NCBI GenBank assembly: GCA_964418585.1
Contig: CAYQMG010000007.1
Span: forward strand, 1-64,000
Direction: 5' to 3'
DNA length: 64,000 bases
From: JAJRTE01 sp964418585
Lineage (GTDB): Bacteria; Myxococcota_A; UBA796; JAJRTE01
In this document: in pieces, positions 1-8,842 of the stretch
Position numbering within the stretch: position 1 is the stretch's first letter
How the letters are laid out: each line of letters starts with the position of its first letter
The notes under the pieces: generated by a model
Database searches by the model: none
What the model was told of the DNA's origin: nothing
What the model saw: the letters and a program-made list of their open reading frames with translations, nothing else
Position numbers and translations under genes: made by a program

Positions 1-657
1 CCACCTACGGACGACTTCCTTCCACAAGTGGGGATAACCTGGGAGGACGCCCTGGAATTCTGCAACCGTCTATCGGAGCTTACCGAGCTTTCACCGGCGT
101 ATTCGGACAGCGACGGGGACGGTCGGCTGGACACGTGGGACCCGACGAGCGAGGGGGTCCGCCTGCCCACCGAGGCGGAATGGGAATACCTGATCCGGGC
201 CGGAACCGACACCGCATTCTACAACGGAGACATCGACCCGGCTGGAATGAACAATTGCGACGCTAGGTATGCGGACCCTGCCTTGAAGAAGATAGCCTAC
301 TACTGCGCAAACAGCGGGCTGGAACCATATCTTCACACATCGAGCTACGATACGAACTACCGGGACCCCAACATCTTTGACCTGTATGACATGAGCGGGA
401 ACGCATGGGAATGGGTCTGGGACGGCTACGGAGCCTATCCGGCCGGTCCGGTGACCGACCCTGTGGGGCCGGACGATGTGGACCCGGAGACGGGGAGGGT
501 CCACGCCACGGTGGACTCCCGTGTGATCCGTGGCGGTAGCTTTTCGAGTTACTCGCAGGACTGCCGGTCGGCGAACAGGGAGAGCCTGGAGCGCACGGAG
601 AGTCGCGACGATGTCGGGTTCCGTGTGGTGCGGAACGTGGAGGGCAACGGGGTGTGA
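1..657 (+). CDS. SUMF1/FGE-sulfatase-domain protein, 5' partial
   Basis: The frame is open to the first base, so the N terminus lies outside the window and about 218 residues are visible. The fold signature of the formylglycine-generating-enzyme (SUMF1) superfamily is clear: RLPTEAEWEYLIRAG near the middle, then a GNAWEWVWD block, RVIRGGSF, and a terminal GFRVVR. True sulfatase-activating enzymes carry a pair of active-site cysteines after the RGGS block. Here only one cysteine (QDCRSANR) is visible there, so sulfatase activation is doubtful and a structural or ligand-binding SUMF1 domain is more likely. A DSDGDGRLD stretch between the first block and RLPTEAEWEY resembles a calcium-binding loop. 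Family assignment is firm and the role is unknown. Confidence 0.8.
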   Translation, partial: PPTDDFLPQVGITWEDALEFCNRLSELTELSPAYSDSDGDGRLDTWDPTSEGVRLPTEAEWEYLIRAGTDTAFYNGDIDPAGMNNCDARYADPALKKIAYYCANSGLEPYLHTSSYDTNYRDPNIFDLYDMSGNAWEWVWDGYGAYPAGPVTDPVGPDDVDPETGRVHATVDSRVIRGGSFSSYSQDCRSANRESLERTESRDDVGFRVVRNVEGNGV

Positions 658-987
658 CCCCCGGAAGAGACCTCGAGGCCGGTTTCCGGTCTGAACCATC
701 TCTCCCACCGAGCCGCCCGGGAGTCCCGGGGCGAGTTCAGGCGTGACCGTGACTGCCGCGAGCGCCCCGTCCCATTGATCAGGCATTCTGGGGATGGCGC
801 GCGGAGTGGGGTGATGTCCATTGGTTGGACATGTTGGCCGACTCGGGCTGTTTTCCACGTTTCAGCAGTTTTTTTGCTCTCGAGCGGAACAAAAACCTTC
901 CGTCCGTTGTCGGTCCGTGATGAACTCCGCGGAGACAGTGTTCCCGGTATTCAGTCAACAGGCACCGTTTTGAGATGAGGTGACATC
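658..987. other. 330-base intergenic region
   Basis: This gap lies between the SUMF1-domain gene and the VIT-vWA gene. It holds a short CCCGGG-AGT-CCCGGG inverted element near 712-726 that is not followed by a T-run, so it is not a convincing terminator. A more AT-rich patch lies at about 860-900. A ribosome binding site (GAGGTGA, about 975-981) serves the downstream gene. I see no RNA gene and no promoter that I would defend. Confidence 0.4.
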
Positions 988-3651
988 ATGAACCTGGTCA
1001 CACCCTGTTCCGGGCGATTCCACCCAGCACTCATGGCCCTCGTGGCGCTTGCGAGCATGTCGGTCCTGGGACCGTTTTCTCCCTCCCCGGTACGTGCGAG
1101 CGGAGGACATTCGGCTTCTGGAGCGGAAACCATCACCCTGCCGCCAGGCAAGACCTGGTCTCCGGGTCATCGACTCGTCATGGAGGACACGGGGGGGCCG
1201 ATGGTGGCCACCGAACCCCTGGCGGGCAAGGAAGACCGTACCCTCTCACCCTATTTTTTCATTCCGGGAGGCGACTCGAGCACCGATCGACTGCCTCTCA
1301 AGTCCACCAGCGCGGACATCGCCATCGCCGGAGTGATTGCCGACGTGACCGTGACCCAGGTGTACACGAACGAAGGTGAGCATCCGATTGAGGCCATCTA
1401 TGTGTTTCCTGGGTCGACTCGAGCCGCTGTGTACGGGATGCAGATGACCATCGGGGAGCGCACGATCAAGGCCGAGATTCAGGAGCGGAAGGCGGCGAGG
1501 GAAGCGTACGAGACGGCGCGGGCCGAGGGCAAGAGCGCTTCACTCCTGGAGCAGCAGCGACCGAATGTTTTCCAGATGAACGTGGCCAACATCATGCCAG
1601 GGGACGAGATTCGCGTGGAACTCCGGTATACCGAGTTGCTCGTCCCCACGGATGGGATCTATGAACTGGTCTATCCCACCGTGGTCGGTCCTCGGTATTC
1701 CAACACACCCGCCGAAGGTGCACCGGATACCGAGCGTTGGGTGGCCAATCCCTACCTCGGCGAGGGACAGGCGCCCACGTACACGTTTGATCTGACCGCG
1801 ACCCTTGACGCGGGCATGCCCATTCAGGAGATGGCCGTGCCGACCCACCAGGTGCACATTCAGTATGAAAGTGCTTCCCGGGCCGCACTTTCCCTGGATG
1901 GTTCCGAGGCGAGTGGAGGCAACCGTGACTTCATCTTGCGGTATCGCCTCGCCGGCAGCCGGGTCCAGTCCGGCCTGCTTCTGTACCAGGGCGAAAAGGA
2001 GAACTTTTTCCTGCTCATGAATCAGCCTCCGGCACGAGTGGAGTCCGACATGATCGTGCCTCGAGAATACGTGTTCGTGGTGGACGTATCCGGTTCCATG
2101 AGTGGATACCCGCTGAACATCTCGAAGACGCTTCTCAAGAATCTCATCGGGAACCTCAACCCCGAAGAGCGGTTCAACGTCATCCTTTTTGCCGGCACCA
2201 GCGCCATGATGGCGTCCCGATCGCTCGAGGCCACTCCGGCCAACATCCAGAAAGCGATCCGGGTCATCGATGAGCAGCGCGGCGGGGGGGGGACCGAGTT
2301 GCTTCCTGCCCTGAAGCGGGCGTTCGGACTGCCCCGGTTCGATGGCTACGCCCGTACCATCATCGTGGTCACCGACGGATATGTCAGCGTGGAACCGAAG
2401 GCATTTGATTTGATCCGAAAGCGCCTGGGGGACGCCAACCTTTTTGCTTTCGGTATCGGCTCCAGTGTCAATCGTCACTTGATCGAAGGGATGGCTCGGG
2501 TCGGTCAGGGGGAGCCGTTCGTGCTCACGGACCCCGGGGTCGCCCCAGCCAAGGCCGAAAAGTTTCGGGAGTACATCCAAAGCCCGGTCCTCACCGATGT
2601 GGAGGTGGAGTTCGTCAAGTTCGACACCTACGACGTGGAGCCCATCTCCATCCCTGATGTGTTTGCACAACGCCCTGTGGTCGTTTTCGGCAAGTGGCGC
2701 GGAAAGCCTCGAGGTACCGTGACCGTTCGCGGCCTGGCCGGCGGCGAGCCCTATGAGCAGACGTTCGACGTGGCCGAGTTCCCGCCCGCGGACTCCAATT
2801 CCGCACTTCGGTATCTCTGGGCGAGACACCGGATCGCCTTGCTCGGCGATTATCAGCTCCTGGCTCCGTCCGACGAGCGGGTCAAGGAGATCACGAACCT
2901 CGGACTGCAATACAACCTGCTCACCGCCTACACGTCATTCGTCGCCATCGACAGCGAGGTGCGGGCTCAACCCGGGAGCGCGAAAACGGTCGTCCAGCCA
3001 CTCCCATTGCCGGACGGAGTGTCCAATTCCGCCCTCGGCGTTTCGGGAAGGACCATGGGGTATGGATCGGGCGGCGCTGCTGTGCGCAGAAAGACCAAGG
3101 GAATGGCCCTGTCCGGAGTCCGTCGGAGCGTACAGGCTCCGGTACCCGAGGCTTCGGTCGCCGCCGAGGGAGGCCCGGCACCCGTGGGTTCCCTGGACGC
3201 GGTCGGTACGGTCCCCGGAGAACTGGAGGAATCCAAGGCGCGGTCCGAGGCCCAGGCAACCAGTCAGTCTGTGGGCCCCCAAACCAGCAGCGACAAAAAG
3301 GCTGAGACCGATGACACGGGCACCTCCGTCGTGGTTCGCGTGGATCAGGTTCACGTCTCGGGTGGCCTGGACGAGGCTTCCGTGCGGAAGTTCCTGGAGG
3401 CTCACGTGGCCATGTTGCGGGCATGCTACCAGAACGTGCTGAGCAATGACCCCGAATCCCATGGTCGCCTGGTCCTGGAGATCTCGGTCGACCGAACCGG
3501 GAAGGTGGTCTCGGTTTCCGTTCGCCGAAAGGACCAGACACTGGACAACGACATGCTCATCGCATGCTGGACGAGCCGTGTACAGCGGTGGCAATTCGGT
3601 GCGGCTGGTTCGGAGTCCACCATCGAGGTGACCTGGATCCTGTCGCCTTGA
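988..3651 (+). CDS. VIT and von Willebrand factor A protein with AgmX/PglI-type C-terminal tail
   Basis: The 887-residue protein begins with a signal-peptide-like N terminus after a GAGGTGA ribosome binding site. Residues about 105-235 match a VIT domain. From about residue 362 there is a von Willebrand A domain with an intact metal-ion-dependent adhesion motif (DVSGSMSG, about 366-373). After a low-complexity linker (about 670-780), the last 100 residues match the AgmX/PglI C-terminal domain, with the spaced cysteines of RACYQN and IACWTSRVQRWQF. That tail is common on myxobacterial envelope proteins. A secreted or periplasmic role in adhesion or protein interaction is inferred. No sortase motif is seen. 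A run of nine G at 2284-2292 lies inside the vWA-coding part. Confidence 0.85.
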   Translation: MNLVTPCSGRFHPALMALVALASMSVLGPFSPSPVRASGGHSASGAETITLPPGKTWSPGHRLVMEDTGGPMVATEPLAGKEDRTLSPYFFIPGGDSSTDRLPLKSTSADIAIAGVIADVTVTQVYTNEGEHPIEAIYVFPGSTRAAVYGMQMTIGERTIKAEIQERKAAREAYETARAEGKSASLLEQQRPNVFQMNVANIMPGDEIRVELRYTELLVPTDGIYELVYPTVVGPRYSNTPAEGAPDTERWVANPYLGEGQAPTYTFDLTATLDAGMPIQEMAVPTHQVHIQYESASRAALSLDGSEASGGNRDFILRYRLAGSRVQSGLLLYQGEKENFFLLMNQPPARVESDMIVPREYVFVVDVSGSMSGYPLNISKTLLKNLIGNLNPEERFNVILFAGTSAMMASRSLEATPANIQKAIRVIDEQRGGGGTELLPALKRAFGLPRFDGYARTIIVVTDGYVSVEPKAFDLIRKRLGDANLFAFGIGSSVNRHLIEGMARVGQGEPFVLTDPGVAPAKAEKFREYIQSPVLTDVEVEFVKFDTYDVEPISIPDVFAQRPVVVFGKWRGKPRGTVTVRGLAGGEPYEQTFDVAEFPPADSNSALRYLWARHRIALLGDYQLLAPSDERVKEITNLGLQYNLLTAYTSFVAIDSEVRAQPGSAKTVVQPLPLPDGVSNSALGVSGRTMGYGSGGAAVRRKTKGMALSGVRRSVQAPVPEASVAAEGGPAPVGSLDAVGTVPGELEESKARSEAQATSQSVGPQTSSDKKAETDDTGTSVVVRVDQVHVSGGLDEASVRKFLEAHVAMLRACYQNVLSNDPESHGRLVLEISVDRTGKVVSVSVRRKDQTLDNDMLIACWTSRVQRWQFGAAGSESTIEVTWILSP

Positions 3652-3669
3652 CCCGCACACCGACCTGCC

Positions 3670-3760
3670 CGCTTCTTCCCCGCCACCAGGGACTCCCCCC
3701 GCACCCGTGCGCGGCGCGGGCGTCGCCCCCCGCTTCTTCCCCGCCACCAGGGACTCCCCC
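3670..3760. repeat. 30-base direct repeat, two copies
   Basis: Two identical 30-base copies occupy 3670-3699 and 3731-3760, 61 bases apart start to start, between the vWA gene and the cinA promoter. A C-rich variant of the 3' half follows at about 3774-3790. The copies are direct, not inverted, and no open frame of interest runs through them. Confidence 0.85.
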
Positions 3761-3799
3761 CTCCTCCGGCGTGACGGATTCCCCCCCTCCTCTGCACGA

Positions 3800-3827
3800 T
3801 TGATCCCATCGCCGCCTGCGGTATACT
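3800..3827 (+). promoter_or_regulatory. sigma-70-type promoter for cinA-recA
   Basis: A -35 box TTGATC (3800-3805) and a -10 box TATACT (3822-3827) are separated by 16 bases, which is close to housekeeping consensus. It lies about 88 bases upstream of the cinA start. No LexA-like dyad was recognised around it. Confidence 0.55.
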
Positions 3828-3914
3828 TTCGGTCCACAGTCTCCTGCCGCACCTGTCCGGGCGACCGTGTCCACAGCGTCGCCTCGGAAAGACCTCGAGC
3901 CCGGGAGAAGTGCC

Positions 3915-5189
3915 ATGCACTCGGACCGTATCGACATCATCACCGTTGGGGACGAGTTGATCGAGGGGCGGGTCATCGACACCCACTCGGCTTACCTCTC
4001 CGCCCAACTTGACCGGGTGGGTCTCCCGGTTGCCCGCCACCTCTCGGTCGGAGACGACCTCGATTTTCTGGTGGAAGCCCTGAGAGACGCTGCTGCCCGG
4101 AGCAGCGTGGTCCTGGTCACCGGCGGTCTCGGTCCGACCACGGACGATCGAACGGCAGAAGCAGCCTCGAAAGCCTTTGGGCGTCCTCGCAAGCTGGAAC
4201 CGGAAGCGCGTGCTCAGATAGAGGCCTTCTTCGCGGCGATGGGGCGCGAGATGACTGACAACAACTTGCAGCAAGCACGGCTCCCATCCGGGGCCCGGGT
4301 GATCGAAAACGCCTGTGGCACCGCGCCCGGGTTCTCGTTGAAGGAGGGCGACGCACGTTTCTACTTTCTCCCAGGCGTACCGCAGGAGCTCCGGGCCATG
4401 TTCGAGCAGAAAGTGCTGCCTGACCTGGTCCGTACGCTCCGGCCTCGACCCCGCCGGGTGCGCATGCTCGCCACCTTCGGCATGGGTGAGTCCCGGGTGG
4501 GGAACCTGCTGGAAGGGCTCGAAGCCGAGGCTCCTGGGCGCCTCCTGGTTCAGTATCGTGTCACCTTCCCCGAGGTGCACGTCAGGCTCTGTCTCTCCGG
4601 GTTCGATATCGCAGACCCGGCCGGAGACCAGGAGATGGAACGCATCGAGCACGAGGCTCTCGAGCGGCTTGGGGCGGTGGTATTCGACCGGGGGGCGCGC
4701 ACGCTGCCCGAGGTGGTCCTGGCGTTGCTCCAGGAACGTGCCCAGGATCTGGCCACGGCCGAATCGTGTACCGGGGGACTCGTTTCCGAGATCCTCACCG
4801 AGGTCCCAGGGGCTTCCAGGGGCTATGCAGGCGGGGTCGTGGCCTACGCCAATGAGGCCAAGGTCACCCTCCTCGGTGTCGACCCGGACCTGATAGAAAC
4901 ACACGGCGCCGTCAGTGCTCCCGTGGCCGAAGCGATGGCTCGAGGCGCTCGTGCCCGGTTCGACACCACCTGGGCCGTTTCCATCACGGGTATCGCCGGG
5001 CCCACAGGGGGCACCGAGCAGAAACCCGTGGGGACCGTATTCCTCGCCGTGGACGGTCCCCACGAAACCACGGTTCGACGCGCTTGCTTCCCTGGTGACC
5101 GGCACCGCGTACGGCGCTTCGCCGCCTGGGAGGCCCTCGACCTGCTCCGTCGCAGGATGTTGCACATCTCTCCGGAACGGGTATCATGA
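3915..5189 (+). CDS. cinA: CinA-family protein (NMN amidohydrolase / competence-damage protein)
   Basis: The protein is 424 residues, the usual full CinA length. Its N-terminal half is a MoaB/MogA-like molybdopterin-binding fold (starting IDIITVGDELIEG, with GGLGPTTDDRT). Its C-terminal half is a PncC-type amidase with TAESCTGG around residue 285. In characterised relatives the C-terminal domain deamidates nicotinamide mononucleotide in pyridine nucleotide salvage. The ATG at 3915 has a GGAGAAG ribosome binding site. An in-frame GTG 48 bases upstream is open but has no such site. recA follows 96 bases downstream on the same strand, the common cinA-recA arrangement, so co-transcription is likely. 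Confidence 0.92.
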   Translation: MHSDRIDIITVGDELIEGRVIDTHSAYLSAQLDRVGLPVARHLSVGDDLDFLVEALRDAAARSSVVLVTGGLGPTTDDRTAEAASKAFGRPRKLEPEARAQIEAFFAAMGREMTDNNLQQARLPSGARVIENACGTAPGFSLKEGDARFYFLPGVPQELRAMFEQKVLPDLVRTLRPRPRRVRMLATFGMGESRVGNLLEGLEAEAPGRLLVQYRVTFPEVHVRLCLSGFDIADPAGDQEMERIEHEALERLGAVVFDRGARTLPEVVLALLQERAQDLATAESCTGGLVSEILTEVPGASRGYAGGVVAYANEAKVTLLGVDPDLIETHGAVSAPVAEAMARGARARFDTTWAVSITGIAGPTGGTEQKPVGTVFLAVDGPHETTVRRACFPGDRHRVRRFAAWEALDLLRRRMLHISPERVS

Positions 5190-5285
5190 CACCAATCTTG
5201 CTGCCGCGGTCGTCACCGGTGCCCTCTGCCCGCTGCCGACCCTCGGCTGCACCGGCGTTTACCTCACAGGAACAGGAAGATTACC

Positions 5286-6359
5286 TTGAAAGAACAACAA
5301 AAAAACAAGCGCAATGGCAAGACGGCCGGGTCCGAGAACGAACGAAACAAGGCCGTGGACATGGCCGTGGGCATGATCGAGCGTCAGTTTGGCAAGGGCG
5401 CCATCATGCGACTCGGCAAGCAGGGAAAAACCGTCGAGGTGAAGACCGTTTCCACCGGTTCCCTCGGACTGGACATCGCCCTGGGAACCGGAGGTCTGCC
5501 CCTGGGTCGAATCGTGGAGATCTATGGACCCGAGTCCTCCGGAAAAACCACCCTGGCGCTCCAGACCGTCGCTCAGGCCCAGAAGGCTGGAGGCGTGGCT
5601 GCCTTCATAGACGCCGAGCACGCCCTGGACCCTCAGTACGCAAAGGCGCTCAAGGTCGATGTGGACGACCTGCTGGTGTCCCAACCGGACTACGGAGAGC
5701 AGGCGCTCGAAATCTGCGACATGCTCGTCCGGTCCGGCGCGGTCACGGTCATCGTGGTGGATTCCGTCGCAGCCCTCGTGCCCAAGGCCGAACTCGAGGG
5801 CGAGATGGGGGACAGCCACATGGGCCTTCAGGCGCGACTCATGAGCCAGGCCCTGAGAAAACTGGCGGCGACGATTCACAAGTCGAATTGCCTCGTCATC
5901 TTCATCAACCAGATCCGGATGAAAATCGGCGTCATGTTCGGGAATCCAGAAACCACCACAGGCGGCAACGCCCTCAAATTCTACTCCTCGGTACGCCTCG
6001 ACATCCGACGGATCGGGGCGATCAAGTCTGGGAGCGAGATCATCGGAAACCGGACTCGAGTCAAGGTGGTGAAGAACAAGCTCGCGCCCCCGTTCCGTGA
6101 AGCAGAGTTTGATATCCTGTATGGCCAGGGTACGAGTCAGGCTGGAGAAATCGTGGACATGGGCGCCGAACTGGGCCTCATCCAGAAATCCGGGTCCTGG
6201 TACTCCTATCAGGACGAGCGCATCGGACAAGGCCGCGAAAACGCAAAACGGTTCGTGGAAGAGCACCCCGAGGTGTACGATGCGCTGCGGAGCGCCATCC
6301 TCGCCAACTACGAGATCCACATCGGGTCTCCTGTGGGCAAGCTCGCCGACGAGGAGTGA
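5286..6359 (+). CDS. recA: Recombinase RecA
   Basis: This is the full-length recombinase (357 residues), which forms ATP-dependent filaments on single-stranded DNA and drives strand exchange and the SOS response. Walker A (GPESSGKTT) is at 81-89. The N-terminal core (IERQFGKGAIMRL), the MGLQARLMSQALRKL segment and the NQIRMKIGVMFG loop are all intact, and there is no intein. The start is TTG at 5286, chosen because an AGGAAGA site sits 5 bases upstream and the first ATG (5361) would remove conserved N-terminal sequence. I see no SOS box upstream. The likely promoter is the one before cinA. No recX lies downstream; the next gene is convergent. Confidence 0.97.
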   Translation: MKEQQKNKRNGKTAGSENERNKAVDMAVGMIERQFGKGAIMRLGKQGKTVEVKTVSTGSLGLDIALGTGGLPLGRIVEIYGPESSGKTTLALQTVAQAQKAGGVAAFIDAEHALDPQYAKALKVDVDDLLVSQPDYGEQALEICDMLVRSGAVTVIVVDSVAALVPKAELEGEMGDSHMGLQARLMSQALRKLAATIHKSNCLVIFINQIRMKIGVMFGNPETTTGGNALKFYSSVRLDIRRIGAIKSGSEIIGNRTRVKVVKNKLAPPFREAEFDILYGQGTSQAGEIVDMGAELGLIQKSGSWYSYQDERIGQGRENAKRFVEEHPEVYDALRSAILANYEIHIGSPVGKLADEE

Positions 6360-6393
6360 AAAGGCAACACCTGAATCACCGGTGCCCCACCCT

Positions 6394-7371
6394 TCACCGC
6401 TTCTCGTGCTCGCACCCACATCCCAGGCACGGCCGGGACGCCCTCGCATCGAACCGGTTGCACGGCAGAGCGTTCCCATCCGCATCCCGTCGCTGACCGA
6501 AAAAGTCCCGTTCGTTCGGATAAAGGGCGTGGTCCAGCCTCGAGAAGTAGTGCCAGTTCACGAGACTGCAGCCCTGGTCGTTCTCCGGCCCGGGGCAGGT
6601 GCACACGCAGTAGGGCTCATTCACCACCTCCATCCCCGTAAAAATGGCCCCGCGCACGTGGTAGTGCGCCAGCACAAGCGGCTTGAGCAGCTCTCGGTGA
6701 ATCGGCAGGGCCTTGTGGTGGGCCGCCATGTTGCGACGCCACCGGGGCGTGAACTCCCGGTGCTCCAGAAGCAATTCCCAGTAAGGATAGGTTCGCTCGA
6801 AGATGAGACCCAGCCGGAAACGCGGGGTTCCCGGAGCCTCCCGGGCTGCGTCGAGTGCATCGAGAAAGAGCGGTGCAGTGGTCTCGCCGCCGGTTCCTCC
6901 GTTTCGTAGGATGGGGCGAAGTCGCTCGTAGGTCTCGAGGATCTGCTGCAGATGAGCTTCGATTGTGGCGTCGTCCGCAATCATGTAGGTCTCCCCGTCC
7001 TGCTCCAGATCGGATGTGACCCCTGACGCCCGGCACACGCACTTGCCCAGAGCGGCGCTGGTGGATTCGTCGATCAAGACCAGAACCCGTTGCACCGGGA
7101 TGGTGTGGCCGTGAAAAAGTTGCTCCACCGCCAGGTCCACCAGCGGACCCAGATGATCGCGCACCGACGCTTCCACCGCCATGGCCGCACGAAAGCTGCC
7201 GATGTGGACAGGATCCCACGCCGTGCACCAGTTGCCCAGGATGTGGAGCCCCACCCGCTTGACAGCCCGCCGCAGCACGGCGGGTTTCACCTCAGAATGG
7301 GTGTCCTCCAGGTGTTCCCGGACGCGCGCTTGCAACCAGCGCGCCATCGCCGCCCTGTCTTTCGACCGCAT
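6394..7371 (-). CDS. Cysteine-rich protein of unknown function
   Basis: I do not recognise this 325-residue protein. It has no signal peptide or membrane segment. Cysteines cluster in short motifs: GKCVC near the middle, YCVCTCPGP with a further cysteine nine residues on, and a terminal PCLGCGC tail. Such spacing suggests iron-sulfur or zinc binding, and the KCVCR element loosely resembles cysteine motifs in some ferredoxin-like proteins. The ATG at 7371 has a GGAG site 6-8 bases upstream. The gene is convergent with recA (34 bases between stop codons). Homology and cofactor are unverified. Confidence 0.75.
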   Translation of the reverse strand: MRSKDRAAMARWLQARVREHLEDTHSEVKPAVLRRAVKRVGLHILGNWCTAWDPVHIGSFRAAMAVEASVRDHLGPLVDLAVEQLFHGHTIPVQRVLVLIDESTSAALGKCVCRASGVTSDLEQDGETYMIADDATIEAHLQQILETYERLRPILRNGGTGGETTAPLFLDALDAAREAPGTPRFRLGLIFERTYPYWELLLEHREFTPRWRRNMAAHHKALPIHRELLKPLVLAHYHVRGAIFTGMEVVNEPYCVCTCPGPENDQGCSLVNWHYFSRLDHALYPNERDFFGQRRDADGNALPCNRFDARASRPCLGCGCEHEKR

Positions 7372-7506
7372 CGCCTGCTCCCGTTGATACCGTCCCGCGC
7401 CCCGACTCGAGCCCGGTCCGTCTCGACGTGCCTTCCGATCTCGCTATTATGACGCGGCGTTGAGACGCGAGGAAGCGATTTCGCTCCCGGCAGCCGCCAC
7501 GGGCAG

Positions 7507-7535
7507 GTGACGCTCGAACCATCCTGTGGTAGAGT
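7507..7535 (+). promoter_or_regulatory. candidate promoter for the PPC lipoprotein gene
   Basis: GTGACG (7507-7512) and TAGAGT (7530-7535) are spaced by 17 bases, each matching four of six consensus positions. It lies about 72 bases before the chosen start at 7607. The call rests on the pattern alone. Confidence 0.3.
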
Positions 7536-7606
7536 TCTCTTCGGTCGAGCAGGAACGGGACCGGGGCAACTCCGACGCCGGTCCGGATCTTTCGGAGGAG
7601 GTCAGC

Positions 7607-8818
7607 GTGCGGTTCTCATGGTGGTTGCCTGTGGCGGGTGGGATGCTGATGATCGGGTGCGGTCCGGATGGGGACGGGTACGAACCGGACGACTCCCTGG
7701 AAGAGGCCTCGGAAATCGGCGTCGGAGAGTCCCAGGTGCGAACCTTCCACTCCGCCGGTGACGTGGACTACGTCTGGTTCGCCGCCAAGGAGCATGTGGC
7801 CTACGTCATCTATACCGAATTGGGCTCCCCCGACATGGACACCATCCTCACACTCCTCGACTCCAACGGCAACATGCTCGCTGAAAACGACGACTACGAA
7901 ACACAGGACTACTACGGGCTCGAGTCCCGTATCTACTGGACCGCGGAAACGAATCAAACCGTCTATGTCGTGGTCGAAACCTGGCCGGACAGTGACCTGG
8001 GCACCTACTACCTCACCCTGGAGATCAACGACCTCTTCGACGCATTCGAACCCGACGACTCGATGGAAACGGCCTCGGAGATCACAGATGGTGAAACCCA
8101 GGAGCGCTCGTTCCACGACGTGGAAGACGTGGACACTATTCGCTTCGACGCGGTCGCAAATGGTTTGTACGAAGTCTGGACCACAATCCCGGACGGCGAG
8201 GCGACCGACACCTACCTTTCCATCGTGGACGCCGGCGGGAGACAACTGGCATTCAACGACAACGAAAGCGCCTACTCACCCGCTTCCCGGCTGTACTTCT
8301 TCTCCCTCGAGCCCGGCACCTACTACATCGTGGCCGGGAGCCGCTACCCCGGTCGCTACACCCTCGGATTCGAAGACCATTCCGACTTGATAGCAAACGT
8401 GGTGGATACGATCACCGACATCGTGGAAGGCATCGACGTGGTGACCCCGGATCTCTTCGAACCTGACAACTCCCTCGAAACCGCTTCCGCTTCCAAGTTC
8501 GGCGTGCCCCAGGACCGCACTTTGCACCTGGGACCCGAGGGCGTGGATGTGGACTACATCCGGTTCGAGGCCACGGCAGAACGCGGATATCGTATCCAGA
8601 CCACCATCCCGGACGGGGCGGCGACGGACACCATCCTCGAGGTGATGGACGCGGCTGGAACCCTGTTGACCGAGATCGATGGCGGAGGCGACGGGGGCGG
8701 GGACCTGGACACGTTTGTCGCTCCTGTCGATGGCTTCTACTACCTCCGGGTGACTGCATACAACCGTCAGACCTACGGGGCCTACACCCTCCTCCTCGAG
8801 GAATTGACCGAGCCCTGA
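7607..8818 (+). CDS. Lipoprotein with three pre-peptidase C-terminal (PPC) domains
   Basis: The GTG at 7607 follows GGAGGAG with 6 bases between, giving 403 residues. A short hydrophobic leader ends in a lipobox (LMIGC), so the mature protein is probably lipid-anchored. Three tandem PPC-type beta-sandwich modules each open with a YEPDDS or FEPD(D/N)S signature and contain the D-V-D-x-x-x-F/R core. PPC domains usually trail secreted proteases, but no catalytic domain is present here, so the protein looks like a binding or structural surface protein. The next gene is convergent, 24 bases away. Domain call is firm and function is unknown. Confidence 0.82.
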   Translation: MRFSWWLPVAGGMLMIGCGPDGDGYEPDDSLEEASEIGVGESQVRTFHSAGDVDYVWFAAKEHVAYVIYTELGSPDMDTILTLLDSNGNMLAENDDYETQDYYGLESRIYWTAETNQTVYVVVETWPDSDLGTYYLTLEINDLFDAFEPDDSMETASEITDGETQERSFHDVEDVDTIRFDAVANGLYEVWTTIPDGEATDTYLSIVDAGGRQLAFNDNESAYSPASRLYFFSLEPGTYYIVAGSRYPGRYTLGFEDHSDLIANVVDTITDIVEGIDVVTPDLFEPDNSLETASASKFGVPQDRTLHLGPEGVDVDYIRFEATAERGYRIQTTIPDGAATDTILEVMDAAGTLLTEIDGGGDGGGDLDTFVAPVDGFYYLRVTAYNRQTYGAYTLLLEELTEP

Positions 8819-8842
8819 TCTTGGGACGGCGCCACGCGCCAC

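Noticed and set aside
712..726. A CCCGGG-based hairpin as terminator of the SUMF1-domain gene.
   Set aside because: The stem is short and no T-run follows.
5190..5285. An SOS (LexA) box before recA.
   Set aside because: No CTGT-N8-ACAG or similar dyad is present in the 96-base gap.
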